A stretch of DNA of 64,000 nucleotides from Variovorax sp. PBL-E5 (GCF_901827185.1 NZ_LR594671.1:2790001-2854000), one strand, 5' to 3'. Shown: positions 1 through 9,483, counted from the stretch's first letter. The notes: generated by a model not told the origin, from the letters alone. Translations and numbers: made by a program.

Positions 1-842
1 GCCAGCGCGAAGGCGGTGTTCTCGGGCGCGACCGGCCCCATCTCGTCGTCGGGCGACTGGAAGGCGATGCCGCCCAGCAGGATGCTCACGAGCGACTGGG
101 TGCGCAGCCTGAGGCCGCCCGCGTTCAGCTCGACGTCCACGCCGCTCGCATGCCAGAAGCGCGTGTTGGCGCCGATGAACTTGTCGTAGGGCGCGTTGAT
201 GAACACGCGCAGCGTCACGCCGCGGCCGTCGCCGTCGAGCTCGTAGGCCGCGAGCTGGCCGACCTTGACGCGCCGGAAATACACCGGCGAGCCGATGTCG
301 AGCGAGCCGACGTCGCGCGCATGCAGAAGGAACTGCCGGCCCGACGCATCGCGCGTCACGATCGGTGGCACCTCGAGTCCCTGGAACTCGTCGGCGGTCT
401 CGTCGGAGCTGCCGGCGTCGGCACCGATGTAGGCGCCCGACAGCAGCGTGTTGAGGCCGGAGATGCCCGAGGTGTCGAGCCGAGGCCGCACCACCCAGTA
501 GCGCGTGTCCTGCGCCGTGAAGCTCTTCGCCTCCTTCTTGAGCTGCACCTGCACGTGCACCTCGGAACGATCGTCGGCCAGCCGGATCGACTGCACCGTG
601 CCGATCTGCACGTCCTTGTATTTGACCGCCGTCTTGCCGGCTTCGAGGCCTTCGGCGGTCTTGAAACTCAGCTGAATCTCGGGCCCGCGGTCGATCAGGA
701 TGCGCGCGATCAGCGACACGCCGACGATGGCTGCCACGATGGGAATCAGCCAGATCAACGAGGGCACCCAGTCGCGCCGCCGCGCGATGACCGGCCCGAG
801 CAGCGGCGGCTCGGCCTGTGTCGTCTTGTCTTCGTCGCTCAT
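1..842 (-). CDS. pqiB: PqiB-type MCE-domain lipid transport protein, partial
   Basis: Intermembrane lipid-transport protein of the MCE/PqiB family; the C-terminal part lies beyond the left edge. The visible 280 residues have a short cytoplasmic N terminus, one membrane segment (about residues 28-47, ending IPIVAAIVGVSLIARI), then MCE/MlaD-type beta domains with phrases such as AGKTAVKYKDVQIGTV and GSPVYFRRVKVG. Family members form periplasm-spanning tubes that carry lipids between the inner and outer membranes, together with PqiA and PqiC. The ATG overlaps the stop of the preceding pqiA half-gene as ATGA, which implies translational coupling. Identification is from domain style and operon order. 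Confidence 0.9.
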   Translation of the reverse strand, partial: MSDEDKTTQAEPPLLGPVIARRRDWVPSLIWLIPIVAAIVGVSLIARILIDRGPEIQLSFKTAEGLEAGKTAVKYKDVQIGTVQSIRLADDRSEVHVQVQLKKEAKSFTAQDTRYWVVRPRLDTSGISGLNTLLSGAYIGADAGSSDETADEFQGLEVPPIVTRDASGRQFLLHARDVGSLDIGSPVYFRRVKVGQLAAYELDGDGRGVTLRVFINAPYDKFIGANTRFWHASGVDVELNAGGLRLRTQSLVSILLGGIAFQSPDDEMGPVAPENTAFAL

Positions 843-1516
843 GCGGTTCTTTCGGTTTCGTTGATTCCGGCCGCGTTCATGGCATCCTGCGCCACGGGCT
901 CGCTGTCCCAGCTGAGCCGCGGATCGAAGCTCAGCGAGGCCAGCATGGTCAGCACCACCACCGCGCCGAAGGCCGCGATGCCGACGCCCGCCGTGACCTC
1001 GGCGAAGCCCTGGATGCGCACCAGCCCCGCCAGCAGCGACACCACGAACACGTCGAGCATCGACCAGCGGCCGATGACCTCGAGGATGCGGTAGAGGGTC
1101 GCGCGCTCCTGCTGGCGCCAGTCGCTTCGCTGCTGGGCCATGATGGTCATCAGCGTCAGCGCGCTCAGCTTGAACAGCGGCACCAGGAAGCTCGCGACGA
1201 AGACGATGGCGGCCAGCCCGTAAGCGCCCGAGACCCAGAAGTAGATCACGCCGCTCAGGATGGTGTCGTACTGCGCGCCGAACAGGCTGCGGGTGATCAT
1301 CACCGGCAGCAGGTTGGCCGGCAGGTACATGACGGCGGCCGCGATCAGCAATGCCCAGGTGAACTGGATGCTGTGCGGCTTGCGGATGTGCAGACGCGTG
1401 CCGCAGCGCCCGCAGGCTGCGCCTTCGGCGGCGCCCTGCCACACGGTGCCGCAGTGGCGGCAGCTCATCAGCCCGAGCTGCACCGCCGTCGTGACATGCG
1501 TGGGGCCATCGCTCAT
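839..1516 (-). CDS. pqiA: PqiA-like membrane protein, second half (paraquat-inducible protein A)
   Basis: Integral membrane protein of 225 residues matching one repeat of PqiA. It begins with a four-cysteine zinc-ribbon-like segment (SCRHCGTVW and ACGRCGTRL, about residues 18-41) followed by four hydrophobic segments, including the PqiA-type phrases NLLPVMIT and WSMLDVFVV. PqiA works with PqiB in envelope lipid homeostasis. E. coli PqiA is one protein with two such repeats; here each repeat is its own gene. The start at 1516 is chosen because it overlaps the upstream stop as ATGA, and the zinc ribbon follows at once. Longer in-frame extensions would run through the upstream gene. Confidence 0.9.
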   Translation of the reverse strand: MSDGPTHVTTAVQLGLMSCRHCGTVWQGAAEGAACGRCGTRLHIRKPHSIQFTWALLIAAAVMYLPANLLPVMITRSLFGAQYDTILSGVIYFWVSGAYGLAAIVFVASFLVPLFKLSALTLMTIMAQQRSDWRQQERATLYRILEVIGRWSMLDVFVVSLLAGLVRIQGFAEVTAGVGIAAFGAVVVLTMLASLSFDPRLSWDSEPVAQDAMNAAGINETERTA

Positions 1517-2136
1517 TCGCGCCGCTCCGTCTTCGGCCCGAAGGCCATTTCCCAGAACGTGCGCGGATCGAAGGACAGGATCGCGGTCAGCAGCACCGTG
1601 AGGCCCATGAAGGCCCAGAGCGCCGGACCCGGCAGGACCTTGGCCATGCTGCCCAGCTTGACGATTGCCACCAGCACGCCGAGCAGGAAGACCTCGATCA
1701 TTCCCCACGGACGCAGGGCCTGCAGCCCCTTCACCAGCAGGCCGAAGCCGGCCGGCCGGCGTTCCCGCGCCAGCGGCACCAGCAGGTAGAACAGGATGCA
1801 CAGCTGCAGCAGCGGAAAGAGGATGGTGGTGGCCAGCACCAGCAGCGCCACCAGCGACATGCCTTCGCTGCCGAGTGCCATCACGGCGCCGAGCAGCGTG
1901 GTCTGGCTGCTCAGGCCCTGCAGTTCGATCTCGACGATCGGGAACAGGTTGGCGATGGCGAACAGGATCAGGCTGGCGACCGTGAGCGGCAGCACGCGCG
2001 TGCTCTGGTCGCCCGGATGGCGGTCGAGTTCGGTGCCGCAGCGCGCGCAGTGCGAGACCTCGCGCGGACGCAGCGGCGTGCGGCGCCAGACGGCGTCGCA
2101 ACCCTGGCACACGATGGCCTCTGGAACTTCCTTCAT
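1513..2136 (-). CDS. pqiA: PqiA-like membrane protein, first half
   Basis: Membrane protein of 207 residues, the first gene of the pqi operon. It carries an N-terminal cysteine pair set (VCQGCDAVW, HCARCGTEL, residues 9-34), then four hydrophobic segments with FPIVEIELQG and WGMIEVFLLG, which correspond to the first PqiA repeat. It is partner to the next gene and to PqiB. The ATG at 2136 directly precedes the zinc-ribbon motif. The 259 bases upstream to 2395 contain no gene I can support and presumably hold the operon promoter. Confidence 0.9.
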   Translation of the reverse strand: MKEVPEAIVCQGCDAVWRRTPLRPREVSHCARCGTELDRHPGDQSTRVLPLTVASLILFAIANLFPIVEIELQGLSSQTTLLGAVMALGSEGMSLVALLVLATTILFPLLQLCILFYLLVPLARERRPAGFGLLVKGLQALRPWGMIEVFLLGVLVAIVKLGSMAKVLPGPALWAFMGLTVLLTAILSFDPRTFWEMAFGPKTERRE

Positions 2137-2395
2137 AAACCTCCATGTCGATGGCCGGCGAGCTGCGTGACCGGAAAATCCGGCGGCGTACGCACCCGGG
2201 CCGGCAGGCGTCCCGCGTCGATGTCGACCTGGCTATGGTAGAGGGTAGAGCGACAGCCGGCCCGGCACCGGCCATCGTCAGGGACGGAGCACGATGTCGA
2301 GCCCGGCCAGCACTTCGGCCACGGCGACGGAACGCATCGAGGCTTGTCCGTTCGGCGCGCCAGGCAGCGTTGTGCGGCGCCGAGGCACCGGCGAC

Positions 2396-2875
2396 CTACT
2401 TCTCCGGCATGGCCGATGAATGGTGGCTGGTGATCAGCCATTGGTTGCCATCCCAATGGTAGGTGTACGTGTACCGCGCCTCGACGACAGCGCCGGTCTT
2501 GGCGAATTTGAAGGTATACAGGCCGGCATCTACGGCCGTGTTGCAACCTATCTCGATGGTCCTGAAATCAATGCGGCCGAACGGCTTGTTTTCAAGAAAG
2601 TGTTCGAAATAGTCCAGCTTCTGCGCCGCATTGAGACGCGGCGTGTTGGAAACGGTGGGAAGCAGAATGGATTTATCCGCGTAATTCGCGACCACCTTGT
2701 GTGCGTCGCCAGTCTGCAAAGACTGGTTCCAGCGATCGAACAGCGCGGCAACTTCCGGCTCGCTGGTTGCCTTGCAGACCTCGGTTCGCGCCGATGCGGA
2801 ACCCGGTGGACTGGAGGCGCATCCCGCAAGCAAAGCGCCCGCAGCCAAAAGCGAACATGCGACAGCTTGCTTCAC
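2396..2875 (-). CDS. Lipoprotein with SgcJ/EcaC-like (NTF2/SnoaL fold) domain
   Basis: Predicted lipoprotein of 159 residues. The N terminus is a signal sequence ending in the lipobox LLAGC (Cys19). The mature part resembles NTF2-like proteins of the SgcJ/EcaC/DUF4440 type: EVAALFDRWNQSLQTGD, then VVANYADKSILLPTVS, and a C-terminal sheet ending QWLITSHHSS. The natural ligand or reaction is unknown. The start is GTG at 2875, chosen because AAGGAG lies six bases upstream and the signal peptide begins there; no ATG fits. It has its own transcription unit between pqiA and a DUF1428 gene on the same strand. Confidence 0.8.
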   Translation of the reverse strand: MKQAVACSLLAAGALLAGCASSPPGSASARTEVCKATSEPEVAALFDRWNQSLQTGDAHKVVANYADKSILLPTVSNTPRLNAAQKLDYFEHFLENKPFGRIDFRTIEIGCNTAVDAGLYTFKFAKTGAVVEARYTYTYHWDGNQWLITSHHSSAMPEK

Positions 2876-2979
2876 GGCAGCTCCTTTTTGGTCTGGGAGT
2901 CCGACTGTAGATGAACAGGAGGGAACGTGGTGACTCTTCAGTCCCAGTATTTGACGGGAAGCCGATCGCCGTCCGAAGC

Positions 2980-3339
2980 CTAGAGCGCGACCAGCGGGTT
3001 GAAGCCGCCCCAGAACATGCGCTTGCCGTCGAAGGGCAACTTCGTCAGGTCCATCATGTCGGCCAGCCGCGGATCGCTCATCACCTTGGCATTCACCTCG
3101 TCGCGCTGCTCGCGTGATTCGTAGAGGATGTAGGTGAACACCACGATCTCGTCGTCCTTCAGCTGCACGCTCTGCGGGAACGAGGTGAGCTTGCCGGAGG
3201 GGACATCGTCGGCGATCCATTCGCGGTATTCGAGCGCGCCGTGCTCGCGCCAGACGGTGCCTGCGCGGATCGCCAACTCGCGATAGGCCTCCACCTTGTC
3301 TTTCGGGACGGGAATGACGAATCCATCGACGTAGGCCAT
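2980..3339 (-). CDS. DUF1428 family protein (YbaA-like)
   Basis: Small cytoplasmic protein of 119 residues matching the DUF1428 family (E. coli YbaA). It begins MAYVDGFVIPVPKDK and contains the conserved blocks YREWIADDVPSG and MFWGGFNPLV, typical of this ferredoxin-like dimeric alpha/beta-barrel group. Biochemical function is not known. It stands alone on the minus strand; the roughly 100 bases on either side show no other gene. Confidence 0.85.
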   Translation of the reverse strand: MAYVDGFVIPVPKDKVEAYRELAIRAGTVWREHGALEYREWIADDVPSGKLTSFPQSVQLKDDEIVVFTYILYESREQRDEVNAKVMSDPRLADMMDLTKLPFDGKRMFWGGFNPLVAL

Positions 3340-3438
3340 GCGACGATCTCCTTCGGGCGGGTTGCAGATGCGGATGCCGACGCCTCAATATAGGCAGCGC
3401 CTCGTTCGCCTGCAAGCCCGCACGGCGGCGGGGCCGGG

Positions 3439-4344
3439 TCAGCCGGCGCGCAGTTGCGCGCGCAGGGTCGCGCCGATCTCGGGCCGCTCCAGGAACGGAT
3501 CGGCCGGGTTCGTCAGCGACACGATGTTCTCCATGCGGCTCTTCACGTTGCCCAGCGCCTTCGGATGGCTGAACACGTAGAACTGGTTTGCGCTGATGGC
3601 CTCGAACACCTTGTGCGCGACCTCGGCCGCGGTCACCTTGCCGCTGCTGACGGCCTTGTTGGTCATTGCCTGGCCGATCAGCTGGCTCTTCGTCAGCTCG
3701 CCGGCCGCAAGCGCGCCGGGCCGGTTGCGCTCGCTGCTGGTGATGCCGGTCGGCACGAAGTACGGACACAGCAGGCTGGCGCCGACCTGGTCGGTGATCA
3801 GCTTCAGGTCCTGGTAGAGCGTCTCGGTCAGGCTCACCACCGCGGCCTTGGCGGCGTTGTAGATGCCCATGTTGGGTGGTGTGAGCAGGCCCGCCATGCT
3901 GGCCGTGTTGACGATGTGGCCGCGCCAGGCGGGGTCTTTGGCCGCGGCCTCGAGCATCATCGGCGTGAACAGGCGCACGCCGTGGATCACGCCCCAGAGG
4001 TCGACGCCCAGCACCCATTCCCAGTCGGCGACCGTGTTCTCCCAGACCAGACCGCCCGCGCCCACGCCGGCGTTGTTGAAGACGAAATGCGGCGCGCCGA
4101 AGCGCTGCTGCACGGCCTGGGCGAGTGCCTCCATCTGCGCGGCGTCCGACACGTCGACCTTGCGCGCCAGCACCTGCGCGCCCGCGGCCTCCATCTCGGC
4201 CTGCGCGCGGTCGAGCGCATCCTGCTGCACGTCCACCAGCACCACGTTCATGCCGCGCGCCGCGCCGATGCGCGCGCATTCGAGGCCGAAGCCGGAGCCG
4301 GCACCGGTGAGAACGGCCGTGGTGCCCTTGAAATCCTGAATCAT
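3439..4344 (-). CDS. SDR family NAD(P)-dependent oxidoreductase
   Basis: Short-chain dehydrogenase of 301 residues. The cofactor site TGAGSGFG (residues 14-21), the NNAGVGAGG motif (about 90), Ser in NTASMAG and the YNAAK catalytic pair (about residues 161-165) are all present. The C terminus is about 50 residues longer than a minimal SDR. The substrate cannot be read from the sequence; its place beside acyl-CoA and GST genes suggests a lipid or xenobiotic alcohol/ketone. ATG at 4344 precedes the Rossmann motif by 13 residues, as usual. Confidence 0.9.
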   Translation of the reverse strand: MIQDFKGTTAVLTGAGSGFGLECARIGAARGMNVVLVDVQQDALDRAQAEMEAAGAQVLARKVDVSDAAQMEALAQAVQQRFGAPHFVFNNAGVGAGGLVWENTVADWEWVLGVDLWGVIHGVRLFTPMMLEAAAKDPAWRGHIVNTASMAGLLTPPNMGIYNAAKAAVVSLTETLYQDLKLITDQVGASLLCPYFVPTGITSSERNRPGALAAGELTKSQLIGQAMTNKAVSSGKVTAAEVAHKVFEAISANQFYVFSHPKALGNVKSRMENIVSLTNPADPFLERPEIGATLRAQLRAG

Positions 4345-4432
4345 TTGCGCGTGTCCTTGGGTCTCGTTGCAGGAGACGCCATTGAAATACGAAAAACTCG
4401 CCGACGCAGTCGCAAAGGTGCTCGCGCGACCT

Positions 4433-5371
4433 TCAGCCTTCGACCTTGCGCAGCGTGAAACCGATGCGCGGGAAGTGCACGTGGACGGTGCCGGCTCGCT
4501 CGTCCGTGCGGCGCAGCGTGTAGTGGGTGCGCGTGGCGGCCATCAGCTCGCCCTCGGTCGGCTCGGGGCCGAAGCTCTCGGCCGCAACCGTGACGCGCGC
4601 GCCGAGCGGAATGCCGTGCTCGTCCTGGAAGGTGCTGTCGGACAGCAGCGTGTGCGGCGTCGACGCCTTCGCGACGGCGATGGCCTGCGCGGCATCGAAG
4701 CTTTCCATCGTGCCGTGGCCGATCGCCGACATGCGGTCCATCCAGTCCTGCACGGCCGGCGTGAGCTGCAGGATGCCGGCCATCGACGGCGTGCGCTTGC
4801 GCGTGAACCACAGCGGGTGGTAGCAGGCGAAGTCGGCCACCGTCGGATACGCACCCATGAGGAAGTCGCCATCGTCCAGCATGTCCGACATGCGGCGCAG
4901 ATAGGACTTGTAGGCCGCCGCGGCATCGGCCGGGCGATGCCGCACCATATTGACGCTCATCGCGCGGCGGTCGTCGGCAAAGGCCTTGGCCGCTTCGGGC
5001 GGCGCATTGGCGAACATGTCGGCCGCGCCCTTGGGGCTGAAGCTGTAGCCCATCGCGGCCCAGAACAGGCTGCTGTCGGCCCATTGCGCGATCACGCGCG
5101 CGAGGCCCTTGCCCGGTTCGGGATAGAGCGAGGGCACCGGCGCGAGATGCTCGAGCACGTCGCAGATCAGCGCCGTGTCGCAGTAGATGTCGGCGCCGAT
5201 CTGCAGCACCGGCGTCCGGCGGTAGCCGCCGGTGAGCGCGATCACGTCGGCCTTGGGCATGATCGCCGGGATGATCACCGACTTCCAGGCCAGCTTCTTG
5301 TAGCCGAGGATGAGGCGCAGCTTCTCCGAGAAGGGGGAGGTCGCGTAGTGGTGGAGGATCAGGTCTGCCAT
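4433..5371 (-). CDS. Glutathione S-transferase family protein with extended C terminus
   Basis: Protein of 312 residues with a thioredoxin-fold GST N-terminal domain (ILHHYATSPFSEKLRLILG, then YRRTPVLQIGADIYCDT with the cis-Pro of TPVL) and a helical GST C-terminal domain to about residue 210. A further 90 residues form a beta-rich tail (VTVAAESFGPEPTEGEL to the end) that standard GSTs of about 210 residues lack. The Ser-Pro-Phe near residue 12 suggests a serine-type active site. Substrate unknown. It sits 26 bases downstream of the AidB-like acyl-CoA dehydrogenase on the same strand and is probably cotranscribed. Confidence 0.87.
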   Translation of the reverse strand: MADLILHHYATSPFSEKLRLILGYKKLAWKSVIIPAIMPKADVIALTGGYRRTPVLQIGADIYCDTALICDVLEHLAPVPSLYPEPGKGLARVIAQWADSSLFWAAMGYSFSPKGAADMFANAPPEAAKAFADDRRAMSVNMVRHRPADAAAAYKSYLRRMSDMLDDGDFLMGAYPTVADFACYHPLWFTRKRTPSMAGILQLTPAVQDWMDRMSAIGHGTMESFDAAQAIAVAKASTPHTLLSDSTFQDEHGIPLGARVTVAAESFGPEPTEGELMAATRTHYTLRRTDERAGTVHVHFPRIGFTLRKVEG

Positions 5372-5397
5372 CGTGTTTCCTTGCGGGGTGTTGCTGC

Positions 5398-7074
5398 TCA
5401 GTGCAGCCGGGCGCGCGTGATGATCGCATCGACATCGGTGCCGGCGCCGAGCGTGCCGAAAGCCTGGCCCCAGTCGCCACCGAGGCGGGAGGCGCAGAAC
5501 GCGCCGGCGACGGCGGCCGGCGCGGTCTGCACCAGCAGTGCGGCCTGCACCGCGAGCGCGACATCCTGGGCGAGGCGGCGTGCCTCGATCTCGGTGGCCA
5601 TGGCCTCGACGCGTGCGGGCAGCGCATCGGCCAGCCGGTCGAGTGCCTGGTCGACACCGCGCGCCGGGGCCAGTTCATGCGCCAGCGCAGCGACCGCATC
5701 GCCCTTGCGCAGGCCGCGCAGCAGGTCGAGCGCCATGATGTTGCCGGCGCCTTCCCAGATCGAGTTGAGCGGCATCTCGCGGTAGATGCGCGCCATCACG
5801 CCTTCGCCGCCCTCTTCCACATAGCCGTTGCCGCCGAGGCATTCCATCGCCTCCTGCGCGAAGTGGCTGCCGCGCTTGCAGATCCAGAACTTGGCGACCG
5901 GCGTCAGGAGGCGCGCCATCAGGCGTTCATGCTCGTCGTCCGGGTGATCGAAGGTGCGCGCGAGCCGGATCGCGAGCGCGGTCGCGGCCTCGCTTTCGAG
6001 CGCGAGATCCGCCAGCACGTTCTTCATCAAGGGTTGCCCGATCAGCGGCTTGCCGAAGGCCTGGCGCTCGGCGGTGTGGTGCAGCGCGAGGCTCAGGGCC
6101 TGCCGCATCAGCCCGCTGGTGCCGAGCGCGCAGTCCAGGCGTGTCATCGTGCCCATCTCGAGGATCTGCGGAATGCCGCGGCCCTCGTCACCGACCAGCC
6201 ATGCGCTCGCGCCCTGGAACTCGACCTCGGAACTGGCATTGGCCTTGTTGCCGAGCTTGTCCTTCAGGCGCTGGATGCGGATCGCGTTGCGACTGCCGTC
6301 GGGCAGCACGCGTGGCATGAAGAAGCACGAGAGCCCGGCGGGCGCCTGCGCGAGCACCAGGAAGGCATCGCACATCGGCGCCGAGAAGAACCACTTGTGG
6401 CCGGTGATCTCGTAGCGCTCGCCCCAGGCGTCGCTGCCGGCGCGCACGGCACGCGTCGTGTTGGCGCGCACGTCGGAGCCGCCCTGCTTCTCGGTCATGC
6501 CCATGCCCATGGTCACGCCGGGCTTGTCGCGCCAGGGCTTGAGCGCCGGGTCGTACCAGCGGCTCGCGAGCTTCGGTCCCCAGTCGGCATGGATCGCCGC
6601 ATTGCCGCGCAGCGCGGGCGTGACGGCGTAGCTCATCGAGATCGGGCACAGGATCGAGGGCTCGAGCTCGGTGAAGAGCATGAAGCCGGCGCCGCGCTGG
6701 ACGTGGGGCGAAGGCATGGCCCCCTCTCCCTCCGGGAGAGGGTTGGGGTGAGGGCTCCCCCACGGCGTCCCATGCAACCCAGCTCCAACAGCTTCCGCCA
6801 TCAGCGCGTGATAGCTCGGATGAAACTCCACCTCGTCGATGCGCCGCCCGAAGCGGTCGTGCGTATGCAGCACCGGCGTGTTCGTGTTGGCGAGCCGCGC
6901 ATGCATCTGCATCTCGGCCGTGCCCGCCAGCGCGCCCAGGTGCTCGAGCGGCGCCAATTGCAGTGCCGGCGCGTTGAACTTCAGCGCGTCGCGCAACGGC
7001 CGGTTGGTTTCGAACAGGTTGTAGCCGACCAGCGGCGCTGGCTGGTTGAAGACCTCGTGCGTTGCATCGTTCAT
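5398..7074 (-). CDS. Acyl-CoA dehydrogenase family protein, AidB-like
   Basis: FAD-dependent acyl-CoA dehydrogenase relative of 558 residues, close in layout to E. coli AidB: opening FNQPAPLVGYNLFETNRPL, central MTEKQGGSDVRANTT and HKWFFSAPMCD, and late FAQEAMECLGGNGYVEE. AidB itself is linked to protection from alkylation, but many homologues sit in catabolic clusters as here, so the role is open. About 12-15 residues near 107-119 ([11 protein letters not shown]) come from a palindromic DNA repeat inserted in frame; E. coli AidB has no such segment there. It is first in a probable pair with the GST gene. Confidence 0.88.
   Translation of the reverse strand: MNDATHEVFNQPAPLVGYNLFETNRPLRDALKFNAPALQLAPLEHLGALAGTAEMQMHARLANTNTPVLHTHDRFGRRIDEVEFHPSYHALMAEAVGAGLHGTPWGSPHPNPLPEGEGAMPSPHVQRGAGFMLFTELEPSILCPISMSYAVTPALRGNAAIHADWGPKLASRWYDPALKPWRDKPGVTMGMGMTEKQGGSDVRANTTRAVRAGSDAWGERYEITGHKWFFSAPMCDAFLVLAQAPAGLSCFFMPRVLPDGSRNAIRIQRLKDKLGNKANASSEVEFQGASAWLVGDEGRGIPQILEMGTMTRLDCALGTSGLMRQALSLALHHTAERQAFGKPLIGQPLMKNVLADLALESEAATALAIRLARTFDHPDDEHERLMARLLTPVAKFWICKRGSHFAQEAMECLGGNGYVEEGGEGVMARIYREMPLNSIWEGAGNIMALDLLRGLRKGDAVAALAHELAPARGVDQALDRLADALPARVEAMATEIEARRLAQDVALAVQAALLVQTAPAAVAGAFCASRLGGDWGQAFGTLGAGTDVDAIITRARLH
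6721..6755. repeat. REP-like palindromic repeat inside an acyl-CoA dehydrogenase gene
   Basis: A 35-base GC-rich palindromic unit with arms CCCTCTCCC and GGGAGAGGG followed by TTGGGGTGAGGG. The same unit occurs as an inverted pair inside purL (36115-36200). Here it is translated as [11 protein letters not shown] without breaking the frame. Members of this repeat type are spread through many bacterial genomes; mobilisation by a RAYT-type transposase is possible but none is encoded in the window. Confidence 0.8.
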
Positions 7075-7095
7075 ATACGGCTCCAGCGATTCATT

Positions 7096-7190
7096 TCCAG
7101 AAACACCGCGGAACCGGCTTTGCCGGGCCGCTGGTGTTGCCCCCGGCAGGGGGTTGGCGAAGCGACACGCAGTGCGCGCAGCCTGGGGGC
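7096..7190 (-). repeat. 3'-end repeat, copy A (about 95 bp)
   Basis: Copy of a repeat family also at 33768-33860 and 45241-45334, here read on the minus strand and beginning four bases after the stop of the oxidoreductase gene at 7195. Shared landmarks in order are CCCCCAGGCT, a CCCCCTGCCGGGGG hairpin, GGCAACACC, a long imperfect stem with CCGGC/GCCGG, and GCGGTGTTTCTGGAA. This copy is the most diverged. It fills the space between the oxidoreductase and AidB-like genes and could act as a terminator or as an mRNA 3' structure. Confidence 0.85.
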
Positions 7191-7194
7191 GAGC

Positions 7195-8211
7195 TCAGAT
7201 CAATTTGACGAGCTGCTTGCCGAAGTTTCTGCCCTTGAGCAGCCCGAGAAAGGCCTCGGGCGCCGACTCGATACCCTGCGCGACCGACTCGCGCGGCCGC
7301 AGCTTGCCGCTGCCCACGAGCTGGCCCAGTTCGGCCAATGCCTCGGGCCACACTTCCATGTGCTCGCTGACGATGAAGCCTTCGATCTTCATGCGGTTGA
7401 TCAGGATCAGCGCGGGATTCGCGAGCGGCAGCGGCTGCCCGTCGTAGCCCGCGATCATGCCGCACAACGCGACGCGCGCAAAGGCATTGGCACGCAGCAG
7501 CACCGCGTCGAAGATGTAGCCGCCGACGTTCTCGAAATAGCCGTCGATGCCCTGTGGGCAGGCTTCCTTGAGTGCCGCGCTCATGCGCTTCACGTCCGGA
7601 TGCTGCCGGTAGTCGATGCAGGCATCGAAGCCGAGTTCGTCGGTCACGTACTTGCATTTGTCCGGACCGCCCGCGATGCCGACCACGCGGCAGCCGCGCG
7701 CCCTGGCCAGCGCGCCGAAGGCACTGCCGACCGCGCCGCTGGCAGCGGTGACGACGACCGTCTCGCCGGCCTTCGGCGCGATGATCTTCACCAGCCCGTA
7801 CCAGGCCGTCACGCCCGGCATGCCGACCGCGCCCAGGTAGTGCGACAGCGGCACGTGCGTGGTGTCGACCTTCTTGAGCGCGCCGGGCTGCGAGGCATCG
7901 ACCACGCTGTATTCCTGCCAGCCGCCGAAGCCGACGACCTTGTCGCCCACCGCGTACTTGGGATGCCTGCTCTCGACCACCTCGCCGGCCGTGCCGCCCT
8001 GCATCACCTGGCCGAGCGGCTGCGGCTGTGCGTAGCTCTTGGCATCGTTCATGCGGCCGCGCATGTACGGGTCCAGGCTCATGTAGTGGTGGCGCACCAG
8101 CACCTGGTTGTCCTTGAGCGCAGGCGTCTGGACGCTCACGAGCCTGAAATTGCCGGCGACGGCTTCGCCCTCCGGCCGGTTGTCGAGCAGCTGCTGGCGA
8201 TTGGTGGGCAT
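7195..8211 (-). CDS. NADP-dependent MDR-family oxidoreductase (CurA-like)
   Basis: Zinc-independent medium-chain reductase of 338 residues. It opens MPTNRQQLLDNRPEGEA, shows the family phrase YMRGRMND (about residue 51), the nucleotide loop AASGAVGSAFGALARARGC (about 155-173), and GYIFDAVLLRANAFARVALCG. Relatives reduce the double bond of alpha,beta-unsaturated ketones or aldehydes (CurA, prostaglandin reductase, leukotriene B4 dehydrogenase types). The exact substrate is unknown. It is 26 bases downstream of the PaaI thioesterase gene and ends the cotranscribed run; copy A of the 3'-end repeat follows its stop. Confidence 0.9.
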   Translation of the reverse strand: MPTNRQQLLDNRPEGEAVAGNFRLVSVQTPALKDNQVLVRHHYMSLDPYMRGRMNDAKSYAQPQPLGQVMQGGTAGEVVESRHPKYAVGDKVVGFGGWQEYSVVDASQPGALKKVDTTHVPLSHYLGAVGMPGVTAWYGLVKIIAPKAGETVVVTAASGAVGSAFGALARARGCRVVGIAGGPDKCKYVTDELGFDACIDYRQHPDVKRMSAALKEACPQGIDGYFENVGGYIFDAVLLRANAFARVALCGMIAGYDGQPLPLANPALILINRMKIEGFIVSEHMEVWPEALAELGQLVGSGKLRPRESVAQGIESAPEAFLGLLKGRNFGKQLVKLI

Positions 8212-8237
8212 GGTTGTGTCTCCTCGATGGAATCGGG

Positions 8238-8687
8238 TCAGTCGGTGGATGGCGGACGCATCGCGTTGGCGCTACCCGGACCCGTGGGCAGGCGGCGCTT
8301 CACGTACTTGAAGGTGCCGGTCGCATGGGCGCAGGCACGCTCCTGCGCGTCGTAGATCGTGGCCTCGGTGAAGGCCAGCGTGGCGGTGCGGTGCATGAGC
8401 CGGCCGCGCGCATGCAGCGGCCCCACGGAAGGCTGCATGAAGGTGGTCTTCATCTCGATCGTGACCACGCCGGTCTCGGGCGTCTGGCTGCGCGCTGCCG
8501 CGGCCATGGTGATGTCCAGCAGCGTCATGCAGGCGCCGCCGTGCGTGACGTCGAAGGTGTTGAGGTGCTCGGGCTTCGCGGTGTAGCGGATCTCCGATTC
8601 GCCGCCTTCGAACTTCGTGAGCTCGAAGCCCAGGTGGACCGCGAACGGGATCTGGCTGGTGTAGGAACGGACGTTGATGTCGTCCAC
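8238..8687 (-). CDS. PaaI-family hotdog thioesterase
   Basis: Hotdog-fold acyl-CoA thioesterase of 149 residues. The conserved block NTFDVTHGGACMTLLDITM (about residues 43-61), with His-Gly-Gly and the following acidic Asp, is the signature of the PaaI/YdiI group, and TFMQPSVGPLHARGR follows. It would hydrolyse acyl-CoA esters in the cytoplasm and fits the fatty-acid or aromatic catabolic setting. Its start lies one base after the stop of the SDR gene, so the two are cotranscribed and likely coupled. Confidence 0.9.
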   Translation of the reverse strand: MDDINVRSYTSQIPFAVHLGFELTKFEGGESEIRYTAKPEHLNTFDVTHGGACMTLLDITMAAAARSQTPETGVVTIEMKTTFMQPSVGPLHARGRLMHRTATLAFTEATIYDAQERACAHATGTFKYVKRRLPTGPGSANAMRPPSTD

Positions 8688-8688
8688 G

Positions 8689-9479
<791 letters not shown>

Positions 9480-9483
<4 letters not shown>

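Noticed and set aside
1513..1516. A frameshift that breaks a single pqiA gene
   Set aside because: The junction is a clean ATGA stop/start overlap, and each half has its own complete zinc ribbon, so two genes are more likely.
5401..8355. A 984-codon plus-strand frame opposite the AidB-like and MDR genes
   Set aside because: It crosses two real genes and an intergenic repeat, with shadow-type composition.
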